A stretch of 64,000 nucleotides of DNA from Mitsuokella multacida DSM 20544 (GCF_000155955.1 NZ_GG697141.2:1396086-1460085); one strand, 5' to 3'; shown: positions 50,493-59,630, counted from the first letter of the stretch. The notes: a model not told the origin generated them from the sequence alone. Translations and numbers: made by a program.

Positions 50493-51425
50493 TTGGAAAT
50501 CCGTCACTTCCATTACATCCGCACCATCTATGAGACGGGCTCCATCTCGCGCGCGGCGGAGAAGCTCTACATCTCGCAGCCGTCGCTCTCGCAGCTCCTG
50601 AAGAGCGTCGAGAAGAAAGTCGGCGCGCCGCTCTTCGACCGCGGTTCGCAGCCGCTGCGCCCAACGACGATCGGGCAGAAGTACCTCGAGACGGCGCAGC
50701 GCATCATGGAACTCGACACGGAGTTCCACCGCTACGTTGAGGATGAGCTCGGCTGTGCGCAGGGCAACCTCGTCGTCGGCAGCTCGCCGTTCCGCAGCAC
50801 GTACTTCCTCGCCTCGTTCCTGCCCGAGTTCCAGGAGAAGTACCCGGGTATCCGCTTGCAGCTCGCGGAGCACACGTCGAAGCGGCTCGAAGAGGCCGTG
50901 CTCTCGGGGGACGCTGACCTCATCATCGCGACGCAGCCCGTCGATGCCAACGCCTTCTCGTTTGCCGAGCTCTACTCTGAAGAGATGGTCCTTGTCCTGC
51001 CGGCAGGGCATGAGCTCTCGAAACAGTACCACCTGCCGCAGGACTGCCGCGGGACACTGCCTCTGCTGCCGATTGGCCTCCTGAAGGATACGCCGTTCAT
51101 CCAGATGCACAGCGAGCAGAAACTCCACCAGCAGCTGCTCTCGCTCTGCGAGGAGGCCGGCTTCACGCCGAAGATCTATCTGCAGACGCGCAGCATGGAG
51201 ACGGCGCTAACGCTCGCAGCAGCGGGCCTTGGCGCGACTCTGCTGCCGATGACGCTCCTGCGCGCCTTCCAGCCGAAGACGCGGCCGTGCTATGCGGCAC
51301 TGCCGACGCGCCCGCGCCGCCATGCGCTCGTCGCCTGGCGCAAGAAATCGTATCTGTCGCATGCTGCGCGCGCCTTTATTGACTCGCTCGTCAATTACTG
51401 TCGCGACAAGGGCGACGATATATAA
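50493..51425 (+). CDS. LysR family transcriptional regulator (TTG start)
   Basis: This 310-residue regulator has an N-terminal winged helix-turn-helix (about 1-60; GSISRAAEKLYISQPSLSQLLKSVEKKVG in two helices) and a C-terminal periplasmic-binding-like effector domain (about 90-295). The TTG at 50493 is preceded by GGGGGAGG at good spacing. It is transcribed divergently from an iron-containing alcohol dehydrogenase, the standard LysR arrangement for a regulator and its target. The effector is unknown. Confidence 0.93.
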   Translation: MEIRHFHYIRTIYETGSISRAAEKLYISQPSLSQLLKSVEKKVGAPLFDRGSQPLRPTTIGQKYLETAQRIMELDTEFHRYVEDELGCAQGNLVVGSSPFRSTYFLASFLPEFQEKYPGIRLQLAEHTSKRLEEAVLSGDADLIIATQPVDANAFSFAELYSEEMVLVLPAGHELSKQYHLPQDCRGTLPLLPIGLLKDTPFIQMHSEQKLHQQLLSLCEEAGFTPKIYLQTRSMETALTLAAAGLGATLLPMTLLRAFQPKTRPCYAALPTRPRRHALVAWRKKSYLSHAARAFIDSLVNYCRDKGDDI

Positions 51426-51436
51426 CATCATTATGT

Positions 51437-51478
51437 AAAAAAAGAGAAGCCCCGAGTTTTACCCGGGACTTCTCTTTT
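51437..51478. terminator. Bidirectional terminator between LysR and RpiB-family genes
   Basis: AGAGAAGCCCCG / CGGGACTTCTCT stem with one mismatch, flanked by an A run and TTTTA. Confidence 0.85.
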
Positions 51479-51504
51479 ACCGTTTCGGTATGATGGTTTC
51501 GTGA

Positions 51505-51966
51505 TTATTTGACGGCCACGCAGTGCTTGGCATCGATTTCCTGGACTTTCTTGACGCGGCGGCGGTACTTCTCGGCCGTCAGCGGGTCCGTGTGCATCCA
51601 GGTCTTGACGATTTCCATAGCGATTGCCGGTCCGATGATCTTGCCGCCGAGGCAGAGCACATTGCTGTCATTGTGCTGGCGGGCGAGGGCCGCGCAGAAC
51701 GGGTCCTGGCAGACGACGGCGAAGATGCCGCGCAGTTTGTTGGCGATCATTGCGCTACCGTAGCCGACGCCGTCGACGAAGATGCCGCGGTCGCATTCGC
51801 CCTTGGCGACGGCGAGGGCAGCCGGGTAGACGAAGTCCGAGAGGTCGCACGACTCCTCGTCGTACGTGCCGAAATCCTTGATCTCATGGCCCTCGCTCTC
51901 GAGGTATGCCTTGATCTCGTTCTTGAGCTTCGTGCCCGCATGGTCATTTGCCATTGCAATCTTCAT
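51505..51966 (-). CDS. RpiB/LacA/LacB family sugar-phosphate isomerase with altered active site
   Basis: This 153-residue protein belongs to the RpiB family of ribose-5-phosphate and related aldose-ketose isomerases. It keeps ANDHAGTKLK (phosphate/His site), the glycine-rich GYGSAMIANKLRGI loop, QHNDSNVLCLGG with His98 and the C-terminal R-rich YRRRV segment. The residue aligned with the catalytic Cys65 of E. coli RpiB (CGTGxG) is Asp65 (VDGVGYG). GGAGGAAT precedes the ATG. It is monocistronic and convergent with the LysR gene. It may isomerise a different sugar phosphate, such as a tetrulose phosphate; this is inference. Confidence 0.85.
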   Translation of the reverse strand: MKIAMANDHAGTKLKNEIKAYLESEGHEIKDFGTYDEESCDLSDFVYPAALAVAKGECDRGIFVDGVGYGSAMIANKLRGIFAVVCQDPFCAALARQHNDSNVLCLGGKIIGPAIAMEIVKTWMHTDPLTAEKYRRRVKKVQEIDAKHCVAVK

Positions 51967-52041
51967 GGTAATTCCTCCTGTTCATCGTTTCGATGCCATT
52001 GTTTCCTTCATTATAGCAGATGTCGGAGAGAGATGGGCAAC

Positions 52042-52070
52042 AAAAAAGGCTTTCGATTTCTCGAAAGCCT
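52042..52070 (-). terminator. Terminator of the tRNA-Thr unit
   Basis: AGGCTTTCGA / TCGAAAGCCT stem; on the minus strand it is followed by TTTTTTG. Confidence 0.85.
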
Positions 52071-52081
52071 GATGTTCCAGA

Positions 52082-52157
52082 TGGAGCTGATTATAGGACT
52101 TGAACCTACGACCTGCTCATTACGAATGAGCTGCTCTACCAACTGAGCTAAATCAGC
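52082..52157 (-). tRNA. tRNA-Thr (anticodon CGT), second gene
   Basis: The minus strand folds as a 76-nt tRNA. Acceptor GCTGATT pairs with AATCAGC, the D arm is GCTC/GAGC and the anticodon stem GCTCA/TGAGC bears loop TTCGTAA (anticodon CGT, reading ACG). The T arm has TTCAAGT and CCA is encoded. It is identical to the copy at 52164 and six bases downstream of it in the transcript. Confidence 0.95.
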
Positions 52158-52163
52158 GAAATA

Positions 52164-52239
52164 TGGAGCTGATTATAGGACTTGAACCTACGACCTGCTC
52201 ATTACGAATGAGCTGCTCTACCAACTGAGCTAAATCAGC
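52164..52239 (-). tRNA. tRNA-Thr (anticodon CGT), first gene
   Basis: Identical in all 76 positions to the copy at 52082, with the same CGT anticodon and encoded CCA. It lies about 30 nt downstream of a consensus promoter. Confidence 0.95.
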
Positions 52240-52269
52240 ATCTGTCGCTTGTCGCAACTGACAAGATAT

Positions 52270-52298
52270 AGTATATCGATTTCGGGCGGCCGTGTCAA
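52270..52298 (-). promoter_or_regulatory. Promoter of the tandem tRNA-Thr unit
   Basis: Minus strand TTGACA (52298-52293), 17-bp spacer, TATACT (52275-52270). Confidence 0.8.
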
Positions 52299-52367
52299 TC
52301 TTTTTTTTGCGATTCCGCAAAATTTTTTTGAGATGCAGGGAATCCGATGAAATTCATGGTTTTCTAA

Positions 52368-52396
52368 TTGGAAAGCAGGAATGACATCCGTATAAT
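52368..52396 (+). promoter_or_regulatory. Promoter of the exported TPR protein gene
   Basis: TTGGAA (52368-52373), 17-bp spacer, TATAAT (52391-52396). Confidence 0.6.
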
Positions 52397-52448
52397 ATAG
52401 AATAAGTAGTTAGCAAGGTACACTATTTAGATGAGGATGGTGTTGGAT

Positions 52449-53489
52449 ATGAAGAGGTTGTGGCGGGCCTGCCTCGTGCTGATGGCAGCCGTCTGTATCG
52501 GACTGGGCGGGCAGGGGCCTGCCGAAGCGGCGCCGCAGGTCATCGAGGCGACGGGCGTCTACATCATGGGGGACAACGACTCCCCGAAGATTGCGCGCGA
52601 TGCGGCGCGGCAGGAGGCCATGCGCGCGGCCGTCGAGAAGGCCGGCGTCTACGTCGAGAGCTATTCGCGCACGAAGAACATGCAGCTGACCGAGGACGAT
52701 GTCAAGATGATTTCCGGCGCCGTGCTCAAGGTCATCAAGGAGGACTCTGTGCCGGAGCTCTCGGGCACGACCATGAAGTACACGGTCCATCTGACGGCGG
52801 AAGTTGACACGGACAACATCGACTTCAAGGCCCTGATGGCCAAGAAGGATGAGGTCGAGAAGCTGCAGCAGGAGCGCGATGCCCTCAAGAAGCAGAATGA
52901 GGAGCTCTTGCAGCAGTACCAGAAGGCCAACGGCCAGGAGAAGAAAAAGCTCGGCACGCGCCTCGAGACGAGCTACGACTACGGCAAGATCTTCGACCGC
53001 AGTATGGGCAACATCCAGCGCAGCGAGTACACGAAAGCCATCGACGAGCTCACGACGCTCATCGGGGACCGCCAGGTGACGGGCAACCCACGCGCCTATG
53101 CCTACTACCTGCGCGGGCGCGCCTACTACGGCCTCAATCGGCCGCACGAAGCACTCGAGGACTTCAGCGCGGCCAATACGACAACGCACGATAACACAAC
53201 GTATCCCATCTGGCGCTGCCACCAGTACGAGGGCCTTATCTACTATGACGAGGGTCGCTACGACGACGCCGTGCGCGAGCTCGAGATTGCTTGGAACTAC
53301 TCCGACAAGCAGGATCAGGCGCTCGCCAACGACCTGCGCACTGCGCGCCAGGCAGCTGAGCGTGCCAAGAACCCGCCACCAGAGCCCACACCGCAGCCCG
53401 ATGACCGCGACTCCGGCAGCGCAGGCGGCCGCGTCGACTGGACGAAGATCATCACCGACATCATCATCCACTCGATGGACAAAGGCTGA
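52449..53489 (+). CDS. Exported protein with LPP20-like N-terminal domain, coiled coil and TPR-like repeats
   Basis: This 346-residue protein has a Sec signal peptide cleaved near GPAEAAPQ. A domain at about 30-125 has the pattern ATGVYIMGDNDSPKIARDAARQEAMRAAVEKAGV, reminiscent of LPP20/FlgT-type periplasmic domains. A charged coiled coil (about 130-170; EKLQQERDALKKQNEELLQQY) follows, then two or three TPR-like helical pairs (about 190-290; AYAYYLRGRAYYGLNRPHEALEDF), a Pro-rich linker and a short C-terminal helix. ATG 52449 gives a clean signal peptide; ATG 52431 is an alternative. The function is unknown; a periplasmic or envelope scaffolding role is plausible. Confidence 0.65.
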   Translation: MKRLWRACLVLMAAVCIGLGGQGPAEAAPQVIEATGVYIMGDNDSPKIARDAARQEAMRAAVEKAGVYVESYSRTKNMQLTEDDVKMISGAVLKVIKEDSVPELSGTTMKYTVHLTAEVDTDNIDFKALMAKKDEVEKLQQERDALKKQNEELLQQYQKANGQEKKKLGTRLETSYDYGKIFDRSMGNIQRSEYTKAIDELTTLIGDRQVTGNPRAYAYYLRGRAYYGLNRPHEALEDFSAANTTTHDNTTYPIWRCHQYEGLIYYDEGRYDDAVRELEIAWNYSDKQDQALANDLRTARQAAERAKNPPPEPTPQPDDRDSGSAGGRVDWTKIITDIIIHSMDKG

Positions 53490-53498
53490 TACCATCGG

Positions 53499-53527
53499 AT
53501 TCCCGCCATCAGGCGGGAATTTTTTTG
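53499..53527 (+). terminator. Terminator of the TPR protein gene
   Basis: TTCCCGCC-ATCA-GGCGGGAA followed by TTTTTTT. It overlaps the csoR promoter by only a few bases. Confidence 0.9.
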
Positions 53528-53528
53528 C

Positions 53529-53577
53529 TTGACAGATACCCCCTTATGGTATAGTATAAAATACCGTTAGGGGGTAT
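53529..53577 (+). promoter_or_regulatory. csoR-copA promoter and CsoR operator
   Basis: TTGACA at 53529-53534 with TAGTAT at 53552-53557 (17-bp spacer). ATACCCCCTTATGGTAT (53536-53552) and ATACCGTTAGGGGGTAT (53561-53577) form an inverted repeat with the GC-box pattern of CsoR operators, covering the spacer, -10 and start point. Confidence 0.75.
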
Positions 53578-53582
53578 ATTTT

Positions 53583-53945
53583 ATGTGTGCATGTGAAAAG
53601 ACAAAGAACGTGGCTGCAGCAGGTACGGAAGGTACAGAAGAAAAGTCCTGCTGCGGCTGCGTCAAGCATAAATACCGCGATAAGGACAGCAAGGAGTACA
53701 AATGCCTTGTCTCGCGCCTGCGGCGCATTGAGGGCCAGGTCCGCGGCGTCTGCAAGATGGTCGAGGAGGACCGCTACTGCGTCGATATCCTCACACAGGT
53801 CAGCGCCATCCAGTCGGCACTCAATGCCTTCAACAAGGAATTGCTCGCGCAGCACATCAAGTCCTGCGTGGTCGACGATATCCGCGCCGGCCACGATGAG
53901 GTCGTCGATGAGCTTGTCGCGACCTTGCAGAAAGTTATGAAGTGA
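53583..53945 (+). CDS. csoR: CsoR family copper-sensing repressor
   Basis: This 120-residue four-helix-bundle repressor lacks a conventional HTH. It has the CsoR copper site Cys66 (RYCVDIL), His91 and Cys95 (QHIKSC), with spacing 25 and 4 as in Mycobacterium CsoR. The usual LRRIEGQVRGVCKMVE second-helix motif is also present. An unusual N-terminal extension of about 40 residues contains CAC and CCGC clusters and could bind extra metal. It precedes copA by 43 bp, and a matching operator lies in its promoter. Copper binding would release the operon. Confidence 0.92.
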   Translation: MCACEKTKNVAAAGTEGTEEKSCCGCVKHKYRDKDSKEYKCLVSRLRRIEGQVRGVCKMVEEDRYCVDILTQVSAIQSALNAFNKELLAQHIKSCVVDDIRAGHDEVVDELVATLQKVMK

Positions 53946-53988
53946 CCCATCGTTTTCCCAATAGCCACCAAGGAGGCTGAAATCCAAG

Positions 53989-56607
53989 ATGAAGAAAGAA
54001 CAATTCACGATCACGGGCATGACATGCTCGGCCTGCTCGGCCCGTGTAGAGAAGGCTGTCGCGAAAGTCGACGGCACGAAAGACGTCAGCGTCAACCTGC
54101 TGACGAACAGCATGCAGCTCGAGTACGATGAGGCGAAGACGAATGTGCCCGCTATCATCAAGGCGGTCGTCGACGCCGGCTACGGCGCCTCGGTCAAGGG
54201 GCAGAAGGCAGCAGCACAGGCCGCCCCACAGGAGGACCCCGTCAAGAAGAGCATTGCGGAGATGAAGCACCGTCTCATCTGGTCCATCATCTTCCTGCTG
54301 CCGACGATGTACATCTCGATGCACGGCCTCTTTGAGCGGCTCTTCGGGCTGCCGGTGCCGGCTTTTATCAGCACGATCTTCGATGGGCCGGAGAACGCCA
54401 TCACGTTCGCGTTCTCGCAGTTCCTGCTCGTGCTGCCGATCATGTACCTCAATCGCCGCTACTACATTGCGGGTTTCCGCAATCTCTTCCGCGGCGCGCC
54501 GAACATGGACAGCCTCGTCGGCATGGGCTCGATGGCAGCGGCGCTCTTCGGCGCCTTCGCGATCTTCCGCATGGGCTGGGGCTTCGGCCATGGCGACATG
54601 GCGCTCGTGCAGGAGTACAGCACGAACCTCTACTTCGAGTCGGCCGGCATGATCGTCACGCTGATCACCGTCGGCAAGTACCTCGAGGCGCGCGCAAAGG
54701 GACAGACGAGCAAGGCGCTCGAGAAGCTCATGGACCTCGCGCCGAAGCAGGCCTGTGTCGTGCGCGGCGGCGTGGAGCAGACCATCCCCGCGGAAGAACT
54801 TGTCGCGGGCGATGAGATCATCGTGCGCCCGGGCGAGCGCATCCCCGCAGATGGCACAGTGCTCTCCGGCACGACGAGCATCGACGAGTCGGCCATCACG
54901 GGTGAGCCGATCCCTGTGGAGAAGCATGCGGGCGACAAGGTCACCTCGGCCACGATCAACAAGCAGGGCTCCATCCACTTCCGCGCGGAGCGCGTCGGCG
55001 AGGACACGACGATCAGCCAGATCATCCGTCTCGTCGATGAGGCGAGTGCCTCGAAGGCGCCGATTGCGCGCACGGCCGACAAGATCGCGGGCATCTTCGT
55101 GCCGGCTGTCATCACGATTGCTGTCATCGCGGGCGGTATCTGGCTCGCGATGGGCGCGAGCGTCGAATTCGCGTTCTCGATCGCCATCTGCATCCTTGTC
55201 ATCTCGTGTCCGTGCGCACTCGGACTCGCGACGCCGGTCGCCATCATGGTCGGCACGGGCAAGGGCGCGGAGAACGGCATCCTCATAAAGTCGGGCGAGG
55301 CCCTCGAGGTCGCGCAGTCCGTCGACACGGTCGTCATGGACAAGACCGGCACAATCACGGAGGGCCGTCCGGAAGTCACCGGCATCGTGACGGCAGACGG
55401 TGTCACGGAGCAGCAGCTCCTCGCAATTGCGGCCGGCCTCGAGCAGGGCAGCGAGCATCCGCTCGCGGAAGCCGTTATGGCGGCGGCCAAAGTGAAGGGC
55501 ATCGCGCCCAGAGAGATGACGGAATTCCGCGCACTCTTCGGCCGCGGCGTCGAGGCGAAAGCGGACGGACATGCCTATGCGGCCGGCAATGCAAAGCTCA
55601 TGGAGGAGAAGGGCGTCGACCTCAAGGATTACGAAGCCCAGCTCGCTGCTTTCTCTGATGACGGCTGCACGCCGCTGATCTTCGCGCAGGATGACCGCGT
55701 CATCGGCATCCTCGCTGCCGCCGATGTGGAGAAGGCGACGAGCCGTGAGGCTATCGCGCGCTTCCACGAGATGGGCATCGATGTCGTCATGCTGACGGGC
55801 GACAACGCGCGCACGGCTGAGGCTATCCGCCGCCGCATGGGCATCGAGAAGGTCATCGCCGGCGTGCTGCCGGAGAACAAGGCAGAGCACATCAAGGCGC
55901 TGCAGGCGGCAGGCCACCGCGTCGCGATGATCGGCGACGGCATCAACGATGCGCCGGCACTCGCGCAGGCCGACCTCGGCATCGCCATCGGCGCAGGCAC
56001 AGATGTCGCCATCGAGAGCGCCGATGCCGTGCTCATGAAGAGCGACCTCCTCGACGCGGTCAGCGCCATCCGCCTCTCGAAGGCCGTGCTGAAAAACATC
56101 AAGGAGAACCTCTTCTGGGCGCTTATTTACAACGTCATCTGCATCCCACTCGCGGCAGGCATCCTCTATCCGGCCTTCGGCATCAAGCTCTCGCCGGTCA
56201 TCGGCGCCGCGGCCATGAGCATGTCGAGCGTCTGCGTCGTCATGAACGCCCTGCGCCTGCGCTTCTTCAAGCCAGACCATGGCGCGAGCGCGAAAATTGA
56301 GGCAGGACAGACGGCAGCCGCCGTCTCTACTGATAGACATGAGGAAAAAGCTGCCATCCCGGTAGCCGAAACACAACCTGTACAGGAGAAAGAAGCGATA
56401 AGAATGGAAAAGACACTGAAGATCGAGGGCATGATGTGTGCCCACTGCCAGAAGCATGTTCACGATGCACTCGCCAAGATGGACGGCGTCACGGACGTCA
56501 CCGTCGACCTCGAAGGCGGCAAGGCAGATGTCAAGGCAACCCACGACATCTCCGAGGCGGATTTCCGCAAGGTCATCGAAGAGGCCGGCTACGAGCTCGT
56601 AGGCTGA
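53989..56607 (+). CDS. copA: Copper-exporting P-type ATPase with N-terminal and fused C-terminal HMA domains
   Basis: This 872-residue P1B-type ATPase exports Cu(I). Order of parts: HMA domain with GMTCSACS (Cys13, Cys16); transmembrane helices; actuator TGEP; CPC metal site in [10 protein letters not shown]; phosphorylation [23 protein letters not shown]; final helices. After residue about 760 a 45-residue linker leads to a second HMA domain (806-872) with GMMCAHC (Cys817, Cys820), like a CopZ chaperone. A C-terminal HMA is rare in CopA. Met806 is preceded by AGGAGA, so internal initiation could also give a free 67-residue CopZ. AAGGAGG precedes ATG 53989. Confidence 0.95.
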   Translation: MKKEQFTITGMTCSACSARVEKAVAKVDGTKDVSVNLLTNSMQLEYDEAKTNVPAIIKAVVDAGYGASVKGQKAAAQAAPQEDPVKKSIAEMKHRLIWSIIFLLPTMYISMHGLFERLFGLPVPAFISTIFDGPENAITFAFSQFLLVLPIMYLNRRYYIAGFRNLFRGAPNMDSLVGMGSMAAALFGAFAIFRMGWGFGHGDMALVQEYSTNLYFESAGMIVTLITVGKYLEARAKGQTSKALEKLMDLAPKQACVVRGGVEQTIPAEELVAGDEIIVRPGERIPADGTVLSGTTSIDESAITGEPIPVEKHAGDKVTSATINKQGSIHFRAERVGEDTTISQIIRLVDEASASKAPIARTADKIAGIFVPAVITIAVIAGGIWLAMGASVEFAFSIAICILVISCPCALGLATPVAIMVGTGKGAENGILIKSGEALEVAQSVDTVVMDKTGTITEGRPEVTGIVTADGVTEQQLLAIAAGLEQGSEHPLAEAVMAAAKVKGIAPREMTEFRALFGRGVEAKADGHAYAAGNAKLMEEKGVDLKDYEAQLAAFSDDGCTPLIFAQDDRVIGILAAADVEKATSREAIARFHEMGIDVVMLTGDNARTAEAIRRRMGIEKVIAGVLPENKAEHIKALQAAGHRVAMIGDGINDAPALAQADLGIAIGAGTDVAIESADAVLMKSDLLDAVSAIRLSKAVLKNIKENLFWALIYNVICIPLAAGILYPAFGIKLSPVIGAAAMSMSSVCVVMNALRLRFFKPDHGASAKIEAGQTAAAVSTDRHEEKAAIPVAETQPVQEKEAIRMEKTLKIEGMMCAHCQKHVHDALAKMDGVTDVTVDLEGGKADVKATHDISEADFRKVIEEAGYELVG
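56404..56607 (+). CDS. Possible separately translated CopZ-like chaperone (internal start in copA)
   Basis: The last 67 codons of copA form a complete HMA domain that begins exactly at an ATG (56404). AGGAGAAAGAAG lies upstream at 56384-56395. The product would be of usual CopZ size with the [10 protein letters not shown] copper loop. Whether ribosomes start here is untested; the sequence spacing is acceptable but not ideal. Confidence 0.3.
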   Translation: MEKTLKIEGMMCAHCQKHVHDALAKMDGVTDVTVDLEGGKADVKATHDISEADFRKVIEEAGYELVG

Positions 56608-56637
56608 GTCAAAAGATATCGATTCCTGATTTCTAAA

Positions 56638-56665
56638 GGGCAGCGCAGATGCGCTGCTCTTTTTG
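56638..56665 (+). terminator. Terminator of the csoR-copA operon
   Basis: GCAGCGC-AGAT-GCGCTGC stem followed by TCTTTTTG. Confidence 0.85.
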
Positions 56666-56731
56666 CTTGCTGCGGCGGCGCCTGCTATAATAAAAAGTGT
56701 CTATCGTGTTGATGCATGGAGGGGAACCAGA

Positions 56732-59530
56732 ATGAAACGAGGGGAACGCATCTACGCATACATCCAGCAGGGCTCGGAGGCCTGGCCGGGGGACCAGGTC
56801 ACGGGGCGCATCGGGTTTGATGCGCAGCAGATCGCGGCGGCGTTGGATATCTTGCGCAATAATGTTTCGAAAGAGCTCAATGAACTGCACCGTCAGGGGA
56901 AGATCGTGAAGTTCTTGGGCCGTCCAGTCCTGTACTTCGACAAGGCTTGCCTGGAGTCGGCACTCGGCGTGGAGCTCGGTGAGGGGGCCTGCCAGTTTGA
57001 CGACGTCGAGGCCATCAGCCAGTCGAAGGCGCCGGCGGAGCCGGAGAATCCCTTTGCGCGGCTCATCGGTGCGGATAGGAGCCTCAAGCGTCAGGTCGAG
57101 CAGGCCAAGGCGGCGATACTCTATCCGCCTGATGGTCTGCACACGCTGATCGTCGGCCAGACGGGCGTCGGCAAGACACTCTTTGCTCACATGATGTTCG
57201 AGTACGGCAAGACCATGCACCGCTTCGCGGAAGACGCGCCGTTCGTGACGTTCAACTGCGCGGATTACTACAACAATCCGCAACTCTTGATCTCGCATGT
57301 CTTCGGTTACGTCAAAGGCGCGTTCACAGGCGCTGAGCAATCAAAGGCGGGCCTCGTCGAGGAGGCAGACGGCGGCGTGCTCTTTCTCGATGAAATCCAC
57401 CGCTTGCCACCTGAAGGTCAGGAGATGATCTTCTACTTCATGGATACGGGCACATTCAACCGTCTCGGCGAGACGCGGCGCAGCCGACAGGCCAAGGTCC
57501 TGATCATCGGGGCGACGACAGAAGATCCCGACTCGGTGCTGACGAAGACCTTTGTGCGGCGCATCCCGAACATCATGAAGATCCCGCCGCTCGCGGAGCG
57601 CAGTTCAGGCGAGAAGCTCGACATCATCAAGCTGATGTTCCAAGATGAGGCGCAGCGCGTCAAGAAGCCAATCCGCGTGGGCGTGGAGACAATAAAGGCG
57701 CTCGTCGGCAGCATCGGCAGCGGCAATGTCGGCCAGCTCAAGTCGAACATCAAATTGCTCTGCGCGCAGGCTTTCTTGAGTGGCATCGACAGCCCCGAGG
57801 GCATCGAGGTTGACTTCAAGATGCTGCCGCAGCAGATCCGCAATGGCCTCTTGACGCTCTCGGCCAACCGTCAGGCACTGGCCGAGGTCACGAAGGCTCT
57901 CGGCAGTGATTCGTGCATCATCGTGCCGCCGGGGCCCGAATTCCAACTGACGGATGCGGATAGTGGCGTGGAGCCTTTTAACCTCTACCAGGTCGTCGAG
58001 GCGAAGGTCGATCTCCTGAAGGGCGAGGGTATCAGCAGCGATCTCATCAAGCAGATCCTTGCGACGGACGTCAACATCTATGTGCGCAATCTCTACAACA
58101 AGAAGCACTCCGTCAACATGACGACGCGGGAGCGCCTGCTCAAGATCGTCGACGCCTCGCTCGTCGACTTTGCGGAGCATGTGGCGCTCTATGTGCAGAA
58201 GCGCATGAATTCGAGCTACCACGACCGCTTCCTCTATGCATTCAGCCTGCACCTCTCAGCCTTCCTCAAGCGGGTCAAGTCGAAGGATGTGCCGCATAAG
58301 GAACTCGAGGGCGCCGTGCCGCAGGACTCGCTCTGTCTCGAGGTGGCGCAGGAAATCGGCAGCCTTATCGAGAAGCACTACCACATCGAGGTGCCGCGCG
58401 TCGAGATTGAGTACATCGCCCTGTTGCTGGAGTCATCGCAGGAGGATGACCTCGATGACCGCGTCGTCATCGTCGTCGCGACGCACGGCCAGAGCACGGC
58501 GACTTCGATGGTCGAGGTCGCGCAGCGCCTGTTCGGCACGACGGATGTCAGCGTGCTGGCCGTCGACATGCCACTCGAGGTCCGGCCGCAGGCCGTGCTC
58601 GACAAGATGACGGCTATGCTGAAGTCCATGCACTGCCTCAAGGGCGTCCTGATTCTCGCGGATATGGGCTCGCTCTGCAATCTCGGTCCGAGCTTGGAGA
58701 AGAGCATCGAGGTTCCCGTCCGCACGATCGACATGGTCTCGACGCCGCTGATCCTCGAGGCCATGCGCAAGGCAGAACTCGCGGGCATGGACCTCGATGG
58801 GCTTTACGACTCCCTCGCGAGTTTCCACGGCTATGAGGCGCGTGATGTCACGAAGGATGAGGAGCTCGCGAAGGTGACAGACGACGGTCGCGTCGTCGTG
58901 ACGATCTGCTCGACAGGACAGGGAACGGCGCTCAAGCTCAAGTCACTCGTCGAGGATATCCTGCGCGGTGCGGGTCAGTCCTTGCCGGTCATCCCTGTCG
59001 GCCTCGTCAAGCTTGAGGAGCGGCTGCAGGAGATTGCGGAGGGCCATCGCATCGTGGCGGCCGTCGGCGTCAAGAAGCCGGCGATGCGCATCCCCTTCAT
59101 CCCGCTCGAGGCCATCATTGACGGGGCGGGCGAAGCGGCGCTCTTAGAGATCGTCACGGGCAGCCGCGGCACCGTTAGGCCCAGGCAAGGCAGCCGCGTC
59201 GTCCAGAACCTCTGCGCAGAGTCACTCCGAAAGTTCCTGACGTACCTCAATCCCGAGAAGGTCCTGCCGCTTTTGATGGAGTTTGACCAGCGACTCGAAG
59301 CGGGGCGCGCGGAGCCCTTGGCTAATCCCCTGCGCATCCGCCTGCTCGTCCACTGCGGCTGTGCGCTCGAGCGCTGCGTCATGCGCAAGCCGCTGCACTA
59401 TGGCGGGAATCCTGCTGAGCTCGACCGCAGGAAGGTCCAGCAGCTGCAGAAGGCGGCGGAGCTCTTCTCGGAGAAACTCCACCTGACGCTGGCCACGGAT
59501 GAGTACTATTTCATGGCCGAAATGATCTGA
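56732..59530 (+). CDS. LevR-type sigma-54 activator with PTS regulation domains
   Basis: This 932-residue regulator activates sigma-54 promoters of PTS operons. Order: an N-terminal winged HTH (about 1-75); an AAA+ domain with GQTGVGKT at about 140, the sigma-54 contact loop GAFTGA at about 195 and LFLDEIHR at about 218; PRD1 (about 460-570, with phosphorylatable His in AFSLHLSAF and IEKHYHIEVPRVE); an EIIA-man-like domain (about 570-700; VIVVATHGQSTATSM); an EIIB-gat-like domain (VVVTICSTGQGTALKL at about 720); and PRD2 at the end (RIRLLVHCGCALERC). ATG 56732 has GGAGGGG upstream. It directly precedes the mannose-family PTS operon, which has a -24/-12 promoter. Confidence 0.93.
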   Translation: MKRGERIYAYIQQGSEAWPGDQVTGRIGFDAQQIAAALDILRNNVSKELNELHRQGKIVKFLGRPVLYFDKACLESALGVELGEGACQFDDVEAISQSKAPAEPENPFARLIGADRSLKRQVEQAKAAILYPPDGLHTLIVGQTGVGKTLFAHMMFEYGKTMHRFAEDAPFVTFNCADYYNNPQLLISHVFGYVKGAFTGAEQSKAGLVEEADGGVLFLDEIHRLPPEGQEMIFYFMDTGTFNRLGETRRSRQAKVLIIGATTEDPDSVLTKTFVRRIPNIMKIPPLAERSSGEKLDIIKLMFQDEAQRVKKPIRVGVETIKALVGSIGSGNVGQLKSNIKLLCAQAFLSGIDSPEGIEVDFKMLPQQIRNGLLTLSANRQALAEVTKALGSDSCIIVPPGPEFQLTDADSGVEPFNLYQVVEAKVDLLKGEGISSDLIKQILATDVNIYVRNLYNKKHSVNMTTRERLLKIVDASLVDFAEHVALYVQKRMNSSYHDRFLYAFSLHLSAFLKRVKSKDVPHKELEGAVPQDSLCLEVAQEIGSLIEKHYHIEVPRVEIEYIALLLESSQEDDLDDRVVIVVATHGQSTATSMVEVAQRLFGTTDVSVLAVDMPLEVRPQAVLDKMTAMLKSMHCLKGVLILADMGSLCNLGPSLEKSIEVPVRTIDMVSTPLILEAMRKAELAGMDLDGLYDSLASFHGYEARDVTKDEELAKVTDDGRVVVTICSTGQGTALKLKSLVEDILRGAGQSLPVIPVGLVKLEERLQEIAEGHRIVAAVGVKKPAMRIPFIPLEAIIDGAGEAALLEIVTGSRGTVRPRQGSRVVQNLCAESLRKFLTYLNPEKVLPLLMEFDQRLEAGRAEPLANPLRIRLLVHCGCALERCVMRKPLHYGGNPAELDRRKVQQLQKAAELFSEKLHLTLATDEYYFMAEMI

Positions 59531-59570
59531 TACACTGTTGCCTGATGTCGGGCACAGTGTATCTTTTTTG
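59528..59570 (+). terminator. Terminator of the LevR-type gene
   Basis: GATACACTGT(TG)CC / GG(GC)ACAGTGTATC stem followed by TTTTTTG. Confidence 0.9.
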
Positions 59571-59593
59571 ACGATAAAGTGCGATACAGTATC

Positions 59594-59630
59594 AAAACAA
59601 TAGAAAAATAGAGAAATAGAGTATTGTTTT
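59594..59630 (+). promoter_or_regulatory. Candidate upstream activator site for the LevR-type regulator
   Basis: AAAACAATA (59594-59602) and TATTGTTTT (59622-59630) form a perfect 9-bp inverted repeat about 100 bp upstream of the -24/-12 promoter, the usual place for an enhancer bound by a sigma-54 activator. Confidence 0.5.

Noticed and set aside
52082-52239. Tandem tRNA-Thr copies as an assembly duplication
   Set aside because: The two copies are identical, but the flanks and the spacer differ and a common promoter and terminator frame them; tandem identical tRNAs are common in Firmicutes.
53935-56544. An 869-codon minus-strand open frame opposite copA
   Set aside because: Same antisense artefact; no family features, and the opposite strand has all P-type ATPase motifs.
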